From: an uncultured Pseudomonadales bacterium
GTDB lineage: Bacteria > Pseudomonadota > Gammaproteobacteria > Pseudomonadales > Cellvibrionaceae
Direction: 5' to 3'
Assembly (NCBI GenBank): GCA_947489425.1
Contig: CANLDL010000004.1
Location: forward strand, 248,001 to 312,000
Length of the DNA stretch: 64,000 bases
Every line of letters begins with the position of its first letter. Within the stretch, counting starts at the first letter, position 1. A program made the position numbers and the translations under genes. The notes beneath the pieces are model-generated. The model was not told the origin of the DNA. It made no database searches and saw only the letters and a list, made by a program, of their open reading frames with translations. Of this stretch, positions 38,633-47,822 are shown in pieces.

Positions 38633-40288
38633 ATGAGCCAACGTGAATCTATGGAATATGATGTTGTTATTGTCGGTGCGGGCCCTGCTGGTCTGTCTAC
38701 GGCAATTAAATTGCGTCAATTAGCCATCGAAAAAGAGATGGAATTAAGCGTTTGTGTTTTAGAAAAAGGTTCGGAGCCTGGAGCACACATTTTATCGGGT
38801 GCGGTTATCGAGCCTCGTGCGCTTAATGAGCTAATCCCTGATTGGAGCGAGAAGGGCGCCCCTCTTAATACACCAGTTAAAGAAGATCAGATTTATATTC
38901 TTAGCGGTGCAGAAAAAGCCATGAAAATGCCTAACTTTGCATCGCCCAAAACTATGCACAATGAAGGTAATTATATTGTTAGTCTTGGTAATGTTGTGCG
39001 TTGGTTAGCGGAACAGGCCGAAGAGTTAGAAGTTGATATCTTCCCAGGTTTTGCTGCTGCTGAAATTTTATATAACGACGATAAGAGTGTTAAAGGTGTT
39101 GCCACGGGCGATATGGGTCGTGGTGCAAACGGTGAAGAAAAAGACAGTTTTCAGCCCGGCATGGAGCTACATGCTAAGTATACTATTTTCTCAGAGGGTT
39201 GTCGTGGACATTTAGGCAAAGAGTTAATCGCTGAGTTTGATCTTAATAACGGTAAAGATCCACAACACTACGGTATTGGTATTAAAGAAGTGTGGCAAAT
39301 AGCACCAGAAAAACATAGCCCAGGCCTTGTGGTACATGGTGCAGGTTGGCCACTACAGGACAGCGGTGCCTCTGGTGGATTCTTTTTATATCACGCCGAA
39401 GATAATCAAGTATTTGTTGGGCTTATTACCGACCTTAACTACTCTAACCCACACTTGAGCCCTTTTGATGAGTTTCAGCGCATGAAGCATCATCCGGTTA
39501 TTGCCAATACTCTAGAGGGGGGCGAGCGCCTTGTTTATGGTGCGCGTGCTATTGCAAAAGGTGGTATTAACTCGCTACCTAAAATGAGTATGCCTGGTGC
39601 GCTTATTGTTGGTTGTGATGCAGGTACGCTCAACTTTGCAAAAATTAAGGGTACACATACAGCGATGAAGTCAGGCATGATCGCTGCCGAAACATTAGTC
39701 GATGCATTATCCGCTGGTGATGAAGGTGGCTCGGATCTGGTCGCTTATGAAACTAACTTTAATAACTCATGGGTTTATGAAGAGTTATATCAAAGCCGCA
39801 GTTTTGGTGCTGCTATGCATAAATTTGGTATGTGGTTGGGTGGTGCTTACAATACGCTTGAGCAAAATATCTTTGGCGGTAAACTACCTTTTACGTTGCG
39901 CGATACAAAGGCCGACCACGAGATGTTGGTTAAAGCCTCTGAGGCGACTAAGATTGACTACCCTAAACCCGATGGTAAGTTAAGCTTTGATAAATTGTCT
40001 TCTGTATTCTTGTCGAATACTTATCATGATGAAGATCAACCGGTTCATTTAACACTAAAAGATAGTGCCGTGCCTATTAAGCATAATCTTGCATTGTTTG
40101 ATGCACCTGAGCAGCGTTATTGCCCAGCCGGTGTATATGAGATAGTTGAAGATGGCGAGGAGCAAAAGCTACAGATCAATGCGCAAAACTGCGTACATTG
40201 TAAAACTTGCGATATTAAAGACCCTACTCAGAATATTGTTTGGGTAACGCCGCAGGGCGCTGAGGGGCCTTCTTACCCTAATATGTAA
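38633..40288 (+). CDS. Electron transfer flavoprotein-ubiquinone oxidoreductase
   Basis: ETF-QO passes electrons from electron transfer flavoprotein (fatty-acid and amino-acid oxidation) to ubiquinone at the inner membrane. The 551-residue length is usual. The FAD-binding Rossmann motif VVIVGAGPAGLSTA is near residue 11. The quinone/FAD segments with GAHILSGAV and GGINSLP follow. The C-terminal 4Fe-4S cluster is formed by the Cys of YCPAGVYE and the CVHCKTCDIKDP motif. The etfAB genes are not in the window. Confidence 0.95.
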   Translation: MSQRESMEYDVVIVGAGPAGLSTAIKLRQLAIEKEMELSVCVLEKGSEPGAHILSGAVIEPRALNELIPDWSEKGAPLNTPVKEDQIYILSGAEKAMKMPNFASPKTMHNEGNYIVSLGNVVRWLAEQAEELEVDIFPGFAAAEILYNDDKSVKGVATGDMGRGANGEEKDSFQPGMELHAKYTIFSEGCRGHLGKELIAEFDLNNGKDPQHYGIGIKEVWQIAPEKHSPGLVVHGAGWPLQDSGASGGFFLYHAEDNQVFVGLITDLNYSNPHLSPFDEFQRMKHHPVIANTLEGGERLVYGARAIAKGGINSLPKMSMPGALIVGCDAGTLNFAKIKGTHTAMKSGMIAAETLVDALSAGDEGGSDLVAYETNFNNSWVYEELYQSRSFGAAMHKFGMWLGGAYNTLEQNIFGGKLPFTLRDTKADHEMLVKASEATKIDYPKPDGKLSFDKLSSVFLSNTYHDEDQPVHLTLKDSAVPIKHNLALFDAPEQRYCPAGVYEIVEDGEEQKLQINAQNCVHCKTCDIKDPTQNIVWVTPQGAEGPSYPNM

Positions 40289-40310
40289 TAGGTGTAATGG
40301 TAAGTTTATA

Positions 40311-40347
40311 AAAAAGCCGAGTAGTTAATTGCTACTCGGCTTTTTTT
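40311..40347. terminator. Bidirectional terminator between ETF-QO and the aldehyde dehydrogenase
   Basis: The 14-bp perfect stem AAAAAGCCGAGTAG (40311-40324) and its complement (40332-40345) surround a seven-base loop and end in T runs on both strands. It serves both convergent genes. Confidence 0.92.
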
Positions 40348-40367
40348 GTGGAAGTTTAAACACTTTA

Positions 40368-41828
40368 TTACTTATCAATTCCGCCCATACAGAGATACTT
40401 AATCTCTACATAATCTTCGATGCCGTATTTAGAGCCTTCGCGACCTATACCCGACTCTTTAATACCACCAAAGGGAGCAGCTTCGTTAGAGACAATACCC
40501 TCGTTAATACCTACCATGCCGTATTCAAGGGCTTCTGATACTCGCCACACTCTGCCGATATCACGGGTATACATATAGGAGGCCAAGCCTGAGTTTGTAT
40601 CGTTGGCAATATCGATAGCTTCTTGCTCGGTGTCGAATTTAATCAGTGGTGCAACGGGCCCAAAAATTTCGTTACTAGCAATAGCCATGCTGGGAGTCAC
40701 ATTGGTGAGGATTGTGGGGGTGTAAAACTGGCCGTCAATAGGGTTATTGGTGTCACCATGTAGGCTGGTTGCTCCTTGAGCGAGGGCATCATCCACCAAG
40801 TCTTTGACTTTTTGAGTCGCTTTGGCCGTTATCAATGGGCCGATATCTATACCATCTTTGCTGCCATCGCCCATGCGAAATTGTGCGACTGCATCTACAA
40901 GGCGCTTTGAAAATTCATCATAAATACCATTTTGTATGAGGATGCGGTTAGCGCAAACGCAGGTTTGCCCAGCATTGCGATATTTTGAGATAAGTAAGCC
41001 TTTAATGGCTTCGTCTATATCTGCATCATCGAAAACAATAAAAGGCGCGTTCCCTCCTAGCTCCATAGAGGCTTTTTTAACGGTAGTTGCACATTGTGCG
41101 AGCAGAGTCTTACCCACCGGAGTAGAGCCTGTAAAGGAGAACTTGGCAACTCTTGGGTCTTGTGTGAGCACTTTACCAATGCTTGGGGCATCGCTGCCGA
41201 TAACTACGTTAAAGACACCGGCAGGTATTCCCGCTTGATGAGCAAGTTCTGCAATCGCTAGTGCAGAGAGTGGAGTTTCTGCTGCCGCTTTGACGATAAA
41301 TGTACAGCCAGCCGCGATTGCAGGGGCTGCTTTACGTGTGATCATTGCATTCGGGAAATTCCAAGGTGTGATAGCCGCGACTACGCCAATAGGTTGTTTG
41401 ATCACAATAACGCGCGAGTTTGAATTGGCATGAGGGATAACATCACCGTAAATACGGCGAGCTTCCTCGGCGAACCATTGAATGTAGCTTGCGCCATAGG
41501 CAATTTCTCCCTTGGCCTCTGCTAATGGTTTACCTTGTTCGGCGGTTAATATTGCTGCCAGTTCATCTTGATGAGACATAATCAAATCAAACCAGCGCTG
41601 CAATATACCTGCTCTTTCTTTGGCTGTTTTGGATTTCCAACGTGGCATGGCCTTGGCTGCTGCATCCACTGCTTTGAGAGTATCATCGGCGTTTGCGTCA
41701 TGGACTTCACAGATAAGCTGATTAGTAGCCGGATTGATAATATCTATTTTTTCAGCGCTGCTTGTTTGCCATTGGCCGTTAATATAACTGCCATTTTTCA
41801 ATAGTTTAGAGCTAATAGAAGTATTCAT
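40368..41828 (-). CDS. gabD: NAD(P)-dependent succinate-semialdehyde dehydrogenase (GabD-like)
   Basis: This 486-residue aldehyde dehydrogenase oxidises succinate semialdehyde (or a similar semialdehyde) to the acid, usually in GABA breakdown. Key residues are Asn in TPWNFPNA, Glu in MELGGNAPF and the nucleophilic Cys in GQTCVCANR. The C-terminal IGREGSKYGIEDYVEIKYLC fits the GabD group. The aminotransferase gabT is not adjacent, so substrate assignment rests on sequence similarity only. The terminator at 40311-40347 closes the transcript. Confidence 0.87.
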   Translation of the reverse strand: MNTSISSKLLKNGSYINGQWQTSSAEKIDIINPATNQLICEVHDANADDTLKAVDAAAKAMPRWKSKTAKERAGILQRWFDLIMSHQDELAAILTAEQGKPLAEAKGEIAYGASYIQWFAEEARRIYGDVIPHANSNSRVIVIKQPIGVVAAITPWNFPNAMITRKAAPAIAAGCTFIVKAAAETPLSALAIAELAHQAGIPAGVFNVVIGSDAPSIGKVLTQDPRVAKFSFTGSTPVGKTLLAQCATTVKKASMELGGNAPFIVFDDADIDEAIKGLLISKYRNAGQTCVCANRILIQNGIYDEFSKRLVDAVAQFRMGDGSKDGIDIGPLITAKATQKVKDLVDDALAQGATSLHGDTNNPIDGQFYTPTILTNVTPSMAIASNEIFGPVAPLIKFDTEQEAIDIANDTNSGLASYMYTRDIGRVWRVSEALEYGMVGINEGIVSNEAAPFGGIKESGIGREGSKYGIEDYVEIKYLCMGGIDK

Positions 41829-41871
41829 TGCTGTTCTTTTCTTTATTGGGTGGATGAGAATTGTTTAATCT

Positions 41872-42143
41872 CTAGGGCCTGTTAACACTACTTGACTATC
41901 AACTGCCGGAGTCGCTTTTTTCTTCTGGCAAGGCGTCAGGACTGACGTTTAGTCATTCTAAACGAACGACTGACAACGCAGCCCGAGGAAAAAAGCGGCC
42001 TGGCCCGAAGGGTTGCGCCTAAAAATCAGTCACTCTGCGTTATTCGTCGCTCATTTGGAGCGACCAAACCACACTCCTCATACCTTGATTGACAGATTTT
42101 TTGACACAACAGTCGGTAGTCAAGTGGTGTTAACAAGCCCTAG
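41872..42143. mobile_element. MITE-like non-coding element with 25-bp terminal inverted repeats
   Basis: The ends (41872-41896 and 42119-42143) are inverted repeats matching at 23 of 25 positions, each with a core of GTTAACAC. Inside, nested inverted repeats can form a long hairpin: GCTTTTTTC with GAAAAAAGC, GTCAG with CTGAC, and CGTTTAG-TCATT-CTAAACG. No transposase is encoded. The outermost CTAG at both ends could be a palindromic 4-bp target duplication, as made by IS5-group elements, or part of the repeat. It lies between the aldehyde dehydrogenase and a small membrane ORF. Confidence 0.78.
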
Positions 42144-42331
42144 CCTATATGATTCTTGTGATGCTAACATTACAAACTTTGTGCTTAAATGTTTGGGTAT
42201 TCTATACGAATAACGCTGGCTTTGTATGTTAGTAGGCCTTAGACATTGGGCTTGTAGGCTAAATACACGGCTTTCAGGCTTTATTTAACTGTTTGATGTA
42301 ATAAAAAACTGCTTTGTAGGAAAACGGTACT

Positions 42332-42568
42332 ATGAAAAAAGAAGTCAAATCATTTTTGATTGGTCTGGTCATTTTTATCCCTTTCTGTGTTTTTACAGCA
42401 GAGTGGCGGTTTTTGCAGATCTTAATTTTATTGTTGTTTTTAGTGTACGGTATTGGCTTCTTTTTTTTAAAAGAGTTTAGAAAGTATATTCCCTTATCGG
42501 CTGCTTTTTTTCTTTCGCTTTGTGGGAGTATTTTTGTTTATCCACTTGTTAAACCACTATTTATATAG
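42332..42568 (+). CDS. Small hydrophobic membrane protein, unknown
   Basis: This 78-residue ORF encodes three hydrophobic segments (about residues 8-24, 27-47 and 53-75) separated by short basic stretches (KEFRKY), a plausible small inner-membrane protein. An AGG lies 11 bases before the ATG, a weak ribosome binding site. It ends ten bases before the convergent histidine kinase gene. I do not recognise a family, and it could be non-coding. Confidence 0.45.
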   Translation: MKKEVKSFLIGLVIFIPFCVFTAEWRFLQILILLLFLVYGIGFFFLKEFRKYIPLSAAFFLSLCGSIFVYPLVKPLFI

Positions 42569-42578
42569 CCCGACTAAA

Positions 42579-44879
42579 TTATAATGTGGGCTCTGTTTTG
42601 GGCCATCTAATACAAAAACGTGTCCCACGTACTCCATCGGAGTCTATTGTTACACTTCCCTTGTAGCGGAGTAGTATTTTTTGAATAATTGCTAAGCCTA
42701 TTCCGCTACCTTCAACTTGATCGCGTGGTTTTAGTGTCTGAAATACTTTAAAAGCTCTCTCTTGTAATTTTGGAGCAATACCAGGCCCATCGTCGACAAC
42801 ATCAAAAATATGATCAGTTTCGGTTTCACTATAGAGTACGGAGATTGTGCCAGCTTCTTTGTCGTGATGCTTAACTGCATTATCCAATAGATTACGAATA
42901 ACTATTTCTAGAGGTTTGCGTGCAATTACAATAGAGTGTTTGGGCACACTGATTTGTGTTTTAAAGCTGAATGGATTGACATGTAAATCCAGTAGATGGG
43001 ATAACATTTGCTCCAAATCAATTAGCTCTTGCGTCTCGTCCAGTTGTGATATACGAGAGTAAGATAATAGATCGTCAAGCAATGTGCTCATACGTAGTAC
43101 ACGATTGCCCATCAATTCTAAATGCCTTTTAGAGTCCTCGGGTATTATTTCTTCACAATCTTGTCTAATCCAGTTTGCGAGTTGGTTAATACCTCTTAAA
43201 GGGGACTTAAGGTCGTGCGAGGCAACGTAAGCAAACTGTTCTAGTTCGCGATTAGTATGAGAAAGTTTCTCAACAAGCTCTGCTTTTTTAAGCTCTGCAT
43301 TTTTAAGGTCAGTAATATCTTGTGCACAAACAAAAATAAACGATTGTTTGGTGATAGGGTCAGTATAGGGTATTTTGTCGGTACTTACCCATCGCCTAGG
43401 ACCATTGAGTGGCGTGTATTCTTCAATAATATTTAAGTGTGGCTTGTTTGAAGCAATAACCGCGAGGTCGTCGTCATGGTATTTTTTGGCCATTTCAGGA
43501 AATAAATCATAACTATCTTTTCCTTCAAAATCTTCTGTAGTGCCGCCCATAGATTCTGCTGCTTGCTTATTTAGGCGTAAAATTTTATTTTTATCATCTT
43601 TGTACCAAATCTTTACTGGCACGTTGTCAAAAATAAGTTGTAGCTCATATTGTTGTTGTTTAACTTTTTCTTCATGTTCTTTTTCTGCGGATATGTCTTG
43701 AGCAAAGCAATGGTGGTATGTAAAGTTGTCATTTCTATCGTATTGCCTGACTATCGTTATTCGTTGGTAAAATAAGCCACCATTTTTCTTTAAACCTCTC
43801 ACTACAATAGAGGTTTTGTCGTTGTCTATTTCGTTAAATGTATTCTTAATATGTTCTCTGTCCTCTGGATGGATAGTGATAGATAAGGGTTTTCCTATGA
43901 GTTCTTTTTGGCAGTAGCCGGTCATTTTACAATAGGCATTGTTAGCCAAAATATAATTGTTATCCCTATCTACAGCGCACATGCCTTCTACTGTTGACGA
44001 TACAGCTTGCTGCATATACTCGAAAGTGCGATAGTGCTTGAGAAAAAAATTCCTACAAAATAGCAAAAAGATAAGAGCAATAATAAATGCACTAATCAAT
44101 AAAACTATAATCTTGTTTTTTGTTTGTTTTATGCCAGGTAGAGATAAGTTGCGATTATCACTATAAGTGAAATATAAGTTGTAGGGATAAAGGTGTATCT
44201 TCTCTTTAAACTGGTGTTGAGTAATTTGTCCAGAGATGCTTTTTTTGTTGCTACTATAATCAATGCTAACGTCGTCTGCTAAAGCATCACTTGTTTTGTA
44301 GATAGAGGCGGCTTTAGGTGTCGTATGAGCGATGAATATGATTTCTTTATCTAGCTCATTCGGTATAGCAATGGCAAACTCAAATGTCGGTGACTCGTTG
44401 TCGGGCATGTTGTTGTGTACATTAATAATTACACTACTTGCAGTATTTTTGAGTGTAGGTAAAGCCCATTTATACAGATTTTTGTCAGTAGTGGGGCTTA
44501 TCTCTGTACTTGAATATAAGATGTCTCCTTTATCATTTAGTAAGGTAAAGTCTGTGTCTTTTTCAAATAAGCTGAGTTGCTGAATATACTCTTTGATGCC
44601 AGTATAGTCTTCTTTATTTAAAATTTTTTTTTGAGTAAAAAAACTATTATTAACTATATTTTTTAGGAAGCGATCTTGATCTTTTATATATTGAAGTATT
44701 TGGTTGGCATGTAGTTGAGCGTCAAGTTTTTTGGCTTTAATCTCTCTATTGTTAAGGCTTGTATCAATTTGAGTGATTAATAGTAAATACAGGGCGATAA
44801 AGAATACAGACGTGCCAATAACTATAGCGCTTAAAAATAAGTTTATGTTAAGGCGTTTAATGGCATTTGAATGTGGCAT
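42579..44879 (-). CDS. Membrane PAS-PAS sensor histidine kinase
   Basis: This 766-residue sensor has TM1 at residues 12-36, an extracytoplasmic sensing region of about 215 residues, TM2 at about 256-276, PAS domains at about 285-398 and 409-525, a HisKA domain with phospho-acceptor H555 in VASHDLKSPLRG, and an HATPase domain (NLLDNAVKHH, VVDDGPGIAP, GSGIGLAI). The FAYVASHDLKSPLR form is common in phytochrome-like and multi-PAS kinases. Its likely partner is the response regulator gene just upstream at 44962 (same strand, 82-base gap). Confidence 0.9.
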   Translation of the reverse strand: MPHSNAIKRLNINLFLSAIVIGTSVFFIALYLLLITQIDTSLNNREIKAKKLDAQLHANQILQYIKDQDRFLKNIVNNSFFTQKKILNKEDYTGIKEYIQQLSLFEKDTDFTLLNDKGDILYSSTEISPTTDKNLYKWALPTLKNTASSVIINVHNNMPDNESPTFEFAIAIPNELDKEIIFIAHTTPKAASIYKTSDALADDVSIDYSSNKKSISGQITQHQFKEKIHLYPYNLYFTYSDNRNLSLPGIKQTKNKIIVLLISAFIIALIFLLFCRNFFLKHYRTFEYMQQAVSSTVEGMCAVDRDNNYILANNAYCKMTGYCQKELIGKPLSITIHPEDREHIKNTFNEIDNDKTSIVVRGLKKNGGLFYQRITIVRQYDRNDNFTYHHCFAQDISAEKEHEEKVKQQQYELQLIFDNVPVKIWYKDDKNKILRLNKQAAESMGGTTEDFEGKDSYDLFPEMAKKYHDDDLAVIASNKPHLNIIEEYTPLNGPRRWVSTDKIPYTDPITKQSFIFVCAQDITDLKNAELKKAELVEKLSHTNRELEQFAYVASHDLKSPLRGINQLANWIRQDCEEIIPEDSKRHLELMGNRVLRMSTLLDDLLSYSRISQLDETQELIDLEQMLSHLLDLHVNPFSFKTQISVPKHSIVIARKPLEIVIRNLLDNAVKHHDKEAGTISVLYSETETDHIFDVVDDGPGIAPKLQERAFKVFQTLKPRDQVEGSGIGLAIIQKILLRYKGSVTIDSDGVRGTRFCIRWPKTEPTL

Positions 44880-44961
44880 TTTATAAGTTACGTTAGGGTC
44901 TATGCTTTATTTAAGTACGATCCAATATCTTTAAACATATATATAATGTAACGTCCTTTTA

Positions 44962-46692
44962 CTATAAAAGTCTGTTGCTGAGTATCTTTTGGCAATCTTT
45001 ATAGGCACATGGCATAGCATACAGATAACCTTGTACAATATCGCACTGATGTTCTTTTAAAAAATGAGCTTGCTCTTGAGTTTCTACGCCTTCTGCAATA
45101 ACTTTTAGAGACAAGCGTTTTGCAAGGTCAATAATGACTTTTATGATCACTTCTTTTTGAGCGTTTATTCCAATACCTTGAACAAAGCTCATATCTATTT
45201 TTAGTGTATCAATCGGTAATTCGGTTAAGTAGTTAAGTGATGAATAACCTGTGCCAAAATCATCTACAGCAATACTCACACCCAATTCGTGTAAGGAGTT
45301 AAGTATATCGATGGATAGTGTTGGTTGGCTGATCAGTACACTTTCGGTAACTTCTAACTGTAATTGCTCGGGCCGTATTTTTTTACATATAATCATCTGT
45401 TTAATATGATTGAGTAATTGATGATTAGAGCATTCATTGGCTGAGATATTAATCGCTATTTTCAAATGAGGATGAGAGTTTGACCAAGTGGCAAGATCTG
45501 CACAAGCGCGTTTAAGCATTGCCTCTGTTAATGTCGATATGAGTGATAGTTTTTCAGCAAAGGGTATGAATACGTTAGGTGAGATGAATCCCTTACGAGG
45601 ATGATTCCAGCGTGCTAAAGCTTCAAAACCAACAACATCCCCAGTATGTAGACAGTATTGGGCTTGGTAAAAAGGGAAAATCTGTTTGCTTTTTAGGGCG
45701 ATAGTAAAATCATTTTCTAGATTAAGCGCTTCTTTATAAGCTTTTTTGTGCTCAGTATCAAAATGAAAATAGCGTTTTCGGCCACCATGTTTTGCTTGAT
45801 AGAGTGCATCGTCTGCTTGTTTGAGTATACCTTGTGCATCCACTAAGTCTTCAGAAGGAAATAGAGTAAAACCTATAGAGACACTGATATGTATTTTTAA
45901 ATTCTCGATAAAAAAAGGCTCTTCCATTTGGTATAAAATTTTCTGAGCGATATCTCGAGTATTTTCTTCATCGACACATTCAAGGATGACGGCAAACTCA
46001 TCGCCACCAAGGCGGGCGGCAGTATCACTTGCCCGAATACTGGTTAGTAATCTTTTGGCAAATTCTTTAAGTAATATGTCTCCAATATGGTGCCCATATC
46101 TATCGTTGATCTTTTTAAAATAGTCAACATCGATATACAAAATGGCGTGATGTCTATTGTGGCGCTGAAGGGATTTGATCAGGTGCGTCAGGCGATCAAA
46201 AAACAGGTTGCGATTAACAAGCTGGGTCAATTCGTCGTAATGGGCCAAATACTCGTGCTCGATAGCCATTTTTTTATGATGTATGGCATAACGAATCGCG
46301 CGGTTTAGCACAACTTCGGTGATATCATCTTTGTGTAAAAAGTCTGATGCGCCTGCGAGTAGTAGTTGTTCATCAATAGCGTCGTCTACTTGCCCAGTCA
46401 GCATAATAATACTAGCGGTAGGGTTTAAGTGTTGAGCTTTTTCTAACAGCTCTAGACCTGTATGGCCATTGAGGTAGTAGTCAAAGAGGCATACATTGAA
46501 TTGAGTTTCTGTCAGTAACAGCAGCGCTGTGTCATAGTCATTAGCCGTCACGATATGGTACTTATAGCGCTGATTGCATGACAAATAACGTTCAATCCGT
46601 TTTCGATCAACGTTGTCATCATCAACGATTAATAGTTTTATTACCTTGCTTTGTGAATAATTGGTGTAATTATCCCTATAGGCACTATTCAT
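44962..46692 (-). CDS. Response regulator with GGDEF and EAL domains
   Basis: This 576-residue cyclic-di-GMP enzyme is controlled by phosphorylation. The receiver domain (residues 17-135) has the acidic pair D24-D26, phospho-acceptor D71 and K121. The GGDEF domain has an intact active site (229-233) and a product-inhibition I-site R220-A-S-D223. The EAL domain has E357-A-L and the DDFGTGYSS loop. Both synthesis and hydrolysis are therefore possible; which dominates cannot be told. It precedes a hybrid-free histidine kinase gene that probably phosphorylates it. Confidence 0.92.
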   Translation of the reverse strand: MNSAYRDNYTNYSQSKVIKLLIVDDDNVDRKRIERYLSCNQRYKYHIVTANDYDTALLLLTETQFNVCLFDYYLNGHTGLELLEKAQHLNPTASIIMLTGQVDDAIDEQLLLAGASDFLHKDDITEVVLNRAIRYAIHHKKMAIEHEYLAHYDELTQLVNRNLFFDRLTHLIKSLQRHNRHHAILYIDVDYFKKINDRYGHHIGDILLKEFAKRLLTSIRASDTAARLGGDEFAVILECVDEENTRDIAQKILYQMEEPFFIENLKIHISVSIGFTLFPSEDLVDAQGILKQADDALYQAKHGGRKRYFHFDTEHKKAYKEALNLENDFTIALKSKQIFPFYQAQYCLHTGDVVGFEALARWNHPRKGFISPNVFIPFAEKLSLISTLTEAMLKRACADLATWSNSHPHLKIAINISANECSNHQLLNHIKQMIICKKIRPEQLQLEVTESVLISQPTLSIDILNSLHELGVSIAVDDFGTGYSSLNYLTELPIDTLKIDMSFVQGIGINAQKEVIIKVIIDLAKRLSLKVIAEGVETQEQAHFLKEHQCDIVQGYLYAMPCAYKDCQKILSNRLL

Positions 46693-47038
46693 AAAATCTA
46701 AACTGTTATGGTTGTATTCGAAGGTTGTGGCAGTATTCCTTTTTTAAAACGAAAACCACTCTAATCTATAGCTTAGTTTAAAAATAGATTTTGTGATAAT
46801 TATTTATCTTTCTTTTGCAATCTTTGCTTAAATTTTGTGCTGATAAGGAGTACGACACTGCCCTTAAAGAGAATATTGGTCTCAAATTGATTGCTTTTTG
46901 ATCTAATGCCTGGGCGTTCCTCCTAAAAATACGGTGCTATTTAAAATTGTCTATCAAAAGTGACAGGGGCCGCAGCCTTTTAATAAGCAGCCTGCTCTTA
47001 TATAAGAGAATCTTATATTAAGTTGACACTTAAGTTAG
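46693..47038. other. Intergenic region between the Tad/kinase locus and the two-component genes
   Basis: These 346 bases have no open frame of note. A perfect 14-bp palindrome CTCTTATATAAGAG occupies 46995-47008, and TTAAGT-(4)-ACTTAA lies just after the fecR-like stop. Neither has a T run, so termination of the long minus-strand transcript is not explained. The promoter of the response regulator should be at the lower end. Confidence 0.45.
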
Positions 47039-47809
47039 CTACATCGGTATTTCTTCTTCCTCTTCTTCGGACATCATATTACCTAATTGCTCGTTTTCAG
47101 CATCAATAATAATCTGGCTCACACCTTCATCGTTGCTGAGCTGTTCAAGTGCAATGGGTAACTCTTCTATATTGGTTAGCGCTTCTTGTATGGTTATATC
47201 TGTCTGGAGGATCTCAATTAAACTATCAACACCACCCAGTGAACTAACTTGGCCAGTTTCAAGGGGAATGGTATTTCCATCGGGAAGAAAGATATCAACC
47301 GCGCCATCTTCACCCATAGAGAGCGTGAGTTGAAAGTCACTCTCGTTATCATTTAGATTCGGGATTTCTAAGACTACCAACCTGAATTTTGTTCCTCTAA
47401 TACCAATGGTGGCAACAGGCGTCTCAATTGCGTAATCCTTTTGGTTAGTTTTTCCCACTAGGCCGCTGACTGTTCTTATTTCTCCAAATTTTAGTCTGTA
47501 TTTACTTTCATGTGTGCTGTCATCATTTTCGTCATAATTATAAGCGTCGATGACAAATTCAGTTTTAGGTCTCAGTGACATAAAGGATTTATCGGGAAAG
47601 CGAATTTGCACTATGCCACTTTGGGTAAGAATAGTATCCCCCGAGCCTAAATCATCGCCCTTTATGATGTCTCTGGAGCCTTGTTTATTTTTTACAATCG
47701 GGTCGCCCACTTTAAAAACAACTTTGCCTGAATCTGCTGCGTGGCTATTGAATGATGCTGCCGATAGCGCAATAGTGCAAAGCATGAGTATTTTAGCTGA
47801 TGGTTTCAT
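47039..47809 (-). CDS. FecR-domain periplasmic protein
   Basis: This 256-residue exported protein has a signal peptide (cleavage near residue 24, NSHA-ADS) and a FecR domain (about residues 50-150) with LGSGDTILTQSGIVQIRFPDKS-like strands and TPVATIGIRGTKF. The tail is acidic (six consecutive Glu near the end). It lacks the membrane anchor and anti-sigma helix of true FecR, and no sigma factor is near, so it is not an iron-citrate regulator. It is the last gene of the locus, 13 bases after the TPR/barrel gene. In many bacteria such FecR proteins travel with CHASE2 sensors, as here. Confidence 0.85.
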   Translation of the reverse strand: MKPSAKILMLCTIALSAASFNSHAADSGKVVFKVGDPIVKNKQGSRDIIKGDDLGSGDTILTQSGIVQIRFPDKSFMSLRPKTEFVIDAYNYDENDDSTHESKYRLKFGEIRTVSGLVGKTNQKDYAIETPVATIGIRGTKFRLVVLEIPNLNDNESDFQLTLSMGEDGAVDIFLPDGNTIPLETGQVSSLGGVDSLIEILQTDITIQEALTNIEELPIALEQLSNDEGVSQIIIDAENEQLGNMMSEEEEEEIPM

Positions 47810-47822
47810 ATTAATGTGCCCC

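Noticed and set aside
42013..42213. Open frame of 66 codons within the MITE-like element
   Set aside because: It spans the right inverted repeat and has no ribosome binding site or protein features; the element is explained as non-coding.
46995..47008. Palindrome CTCTTATATAAGAG as the terminator of the Tad/kinase operon
   Set aside because: The stem is AT-rich and no T run follows on the minus strand, so it is not a convincing Rho-independent terminator.
47039..47809. FecR as an iron-citrate signalling regulator
   Set aside because: It has a cleavable signal peptide, no cytoplasmic anti-sigma part, and no ECF sigma factor or TonB receptor gene nearby.
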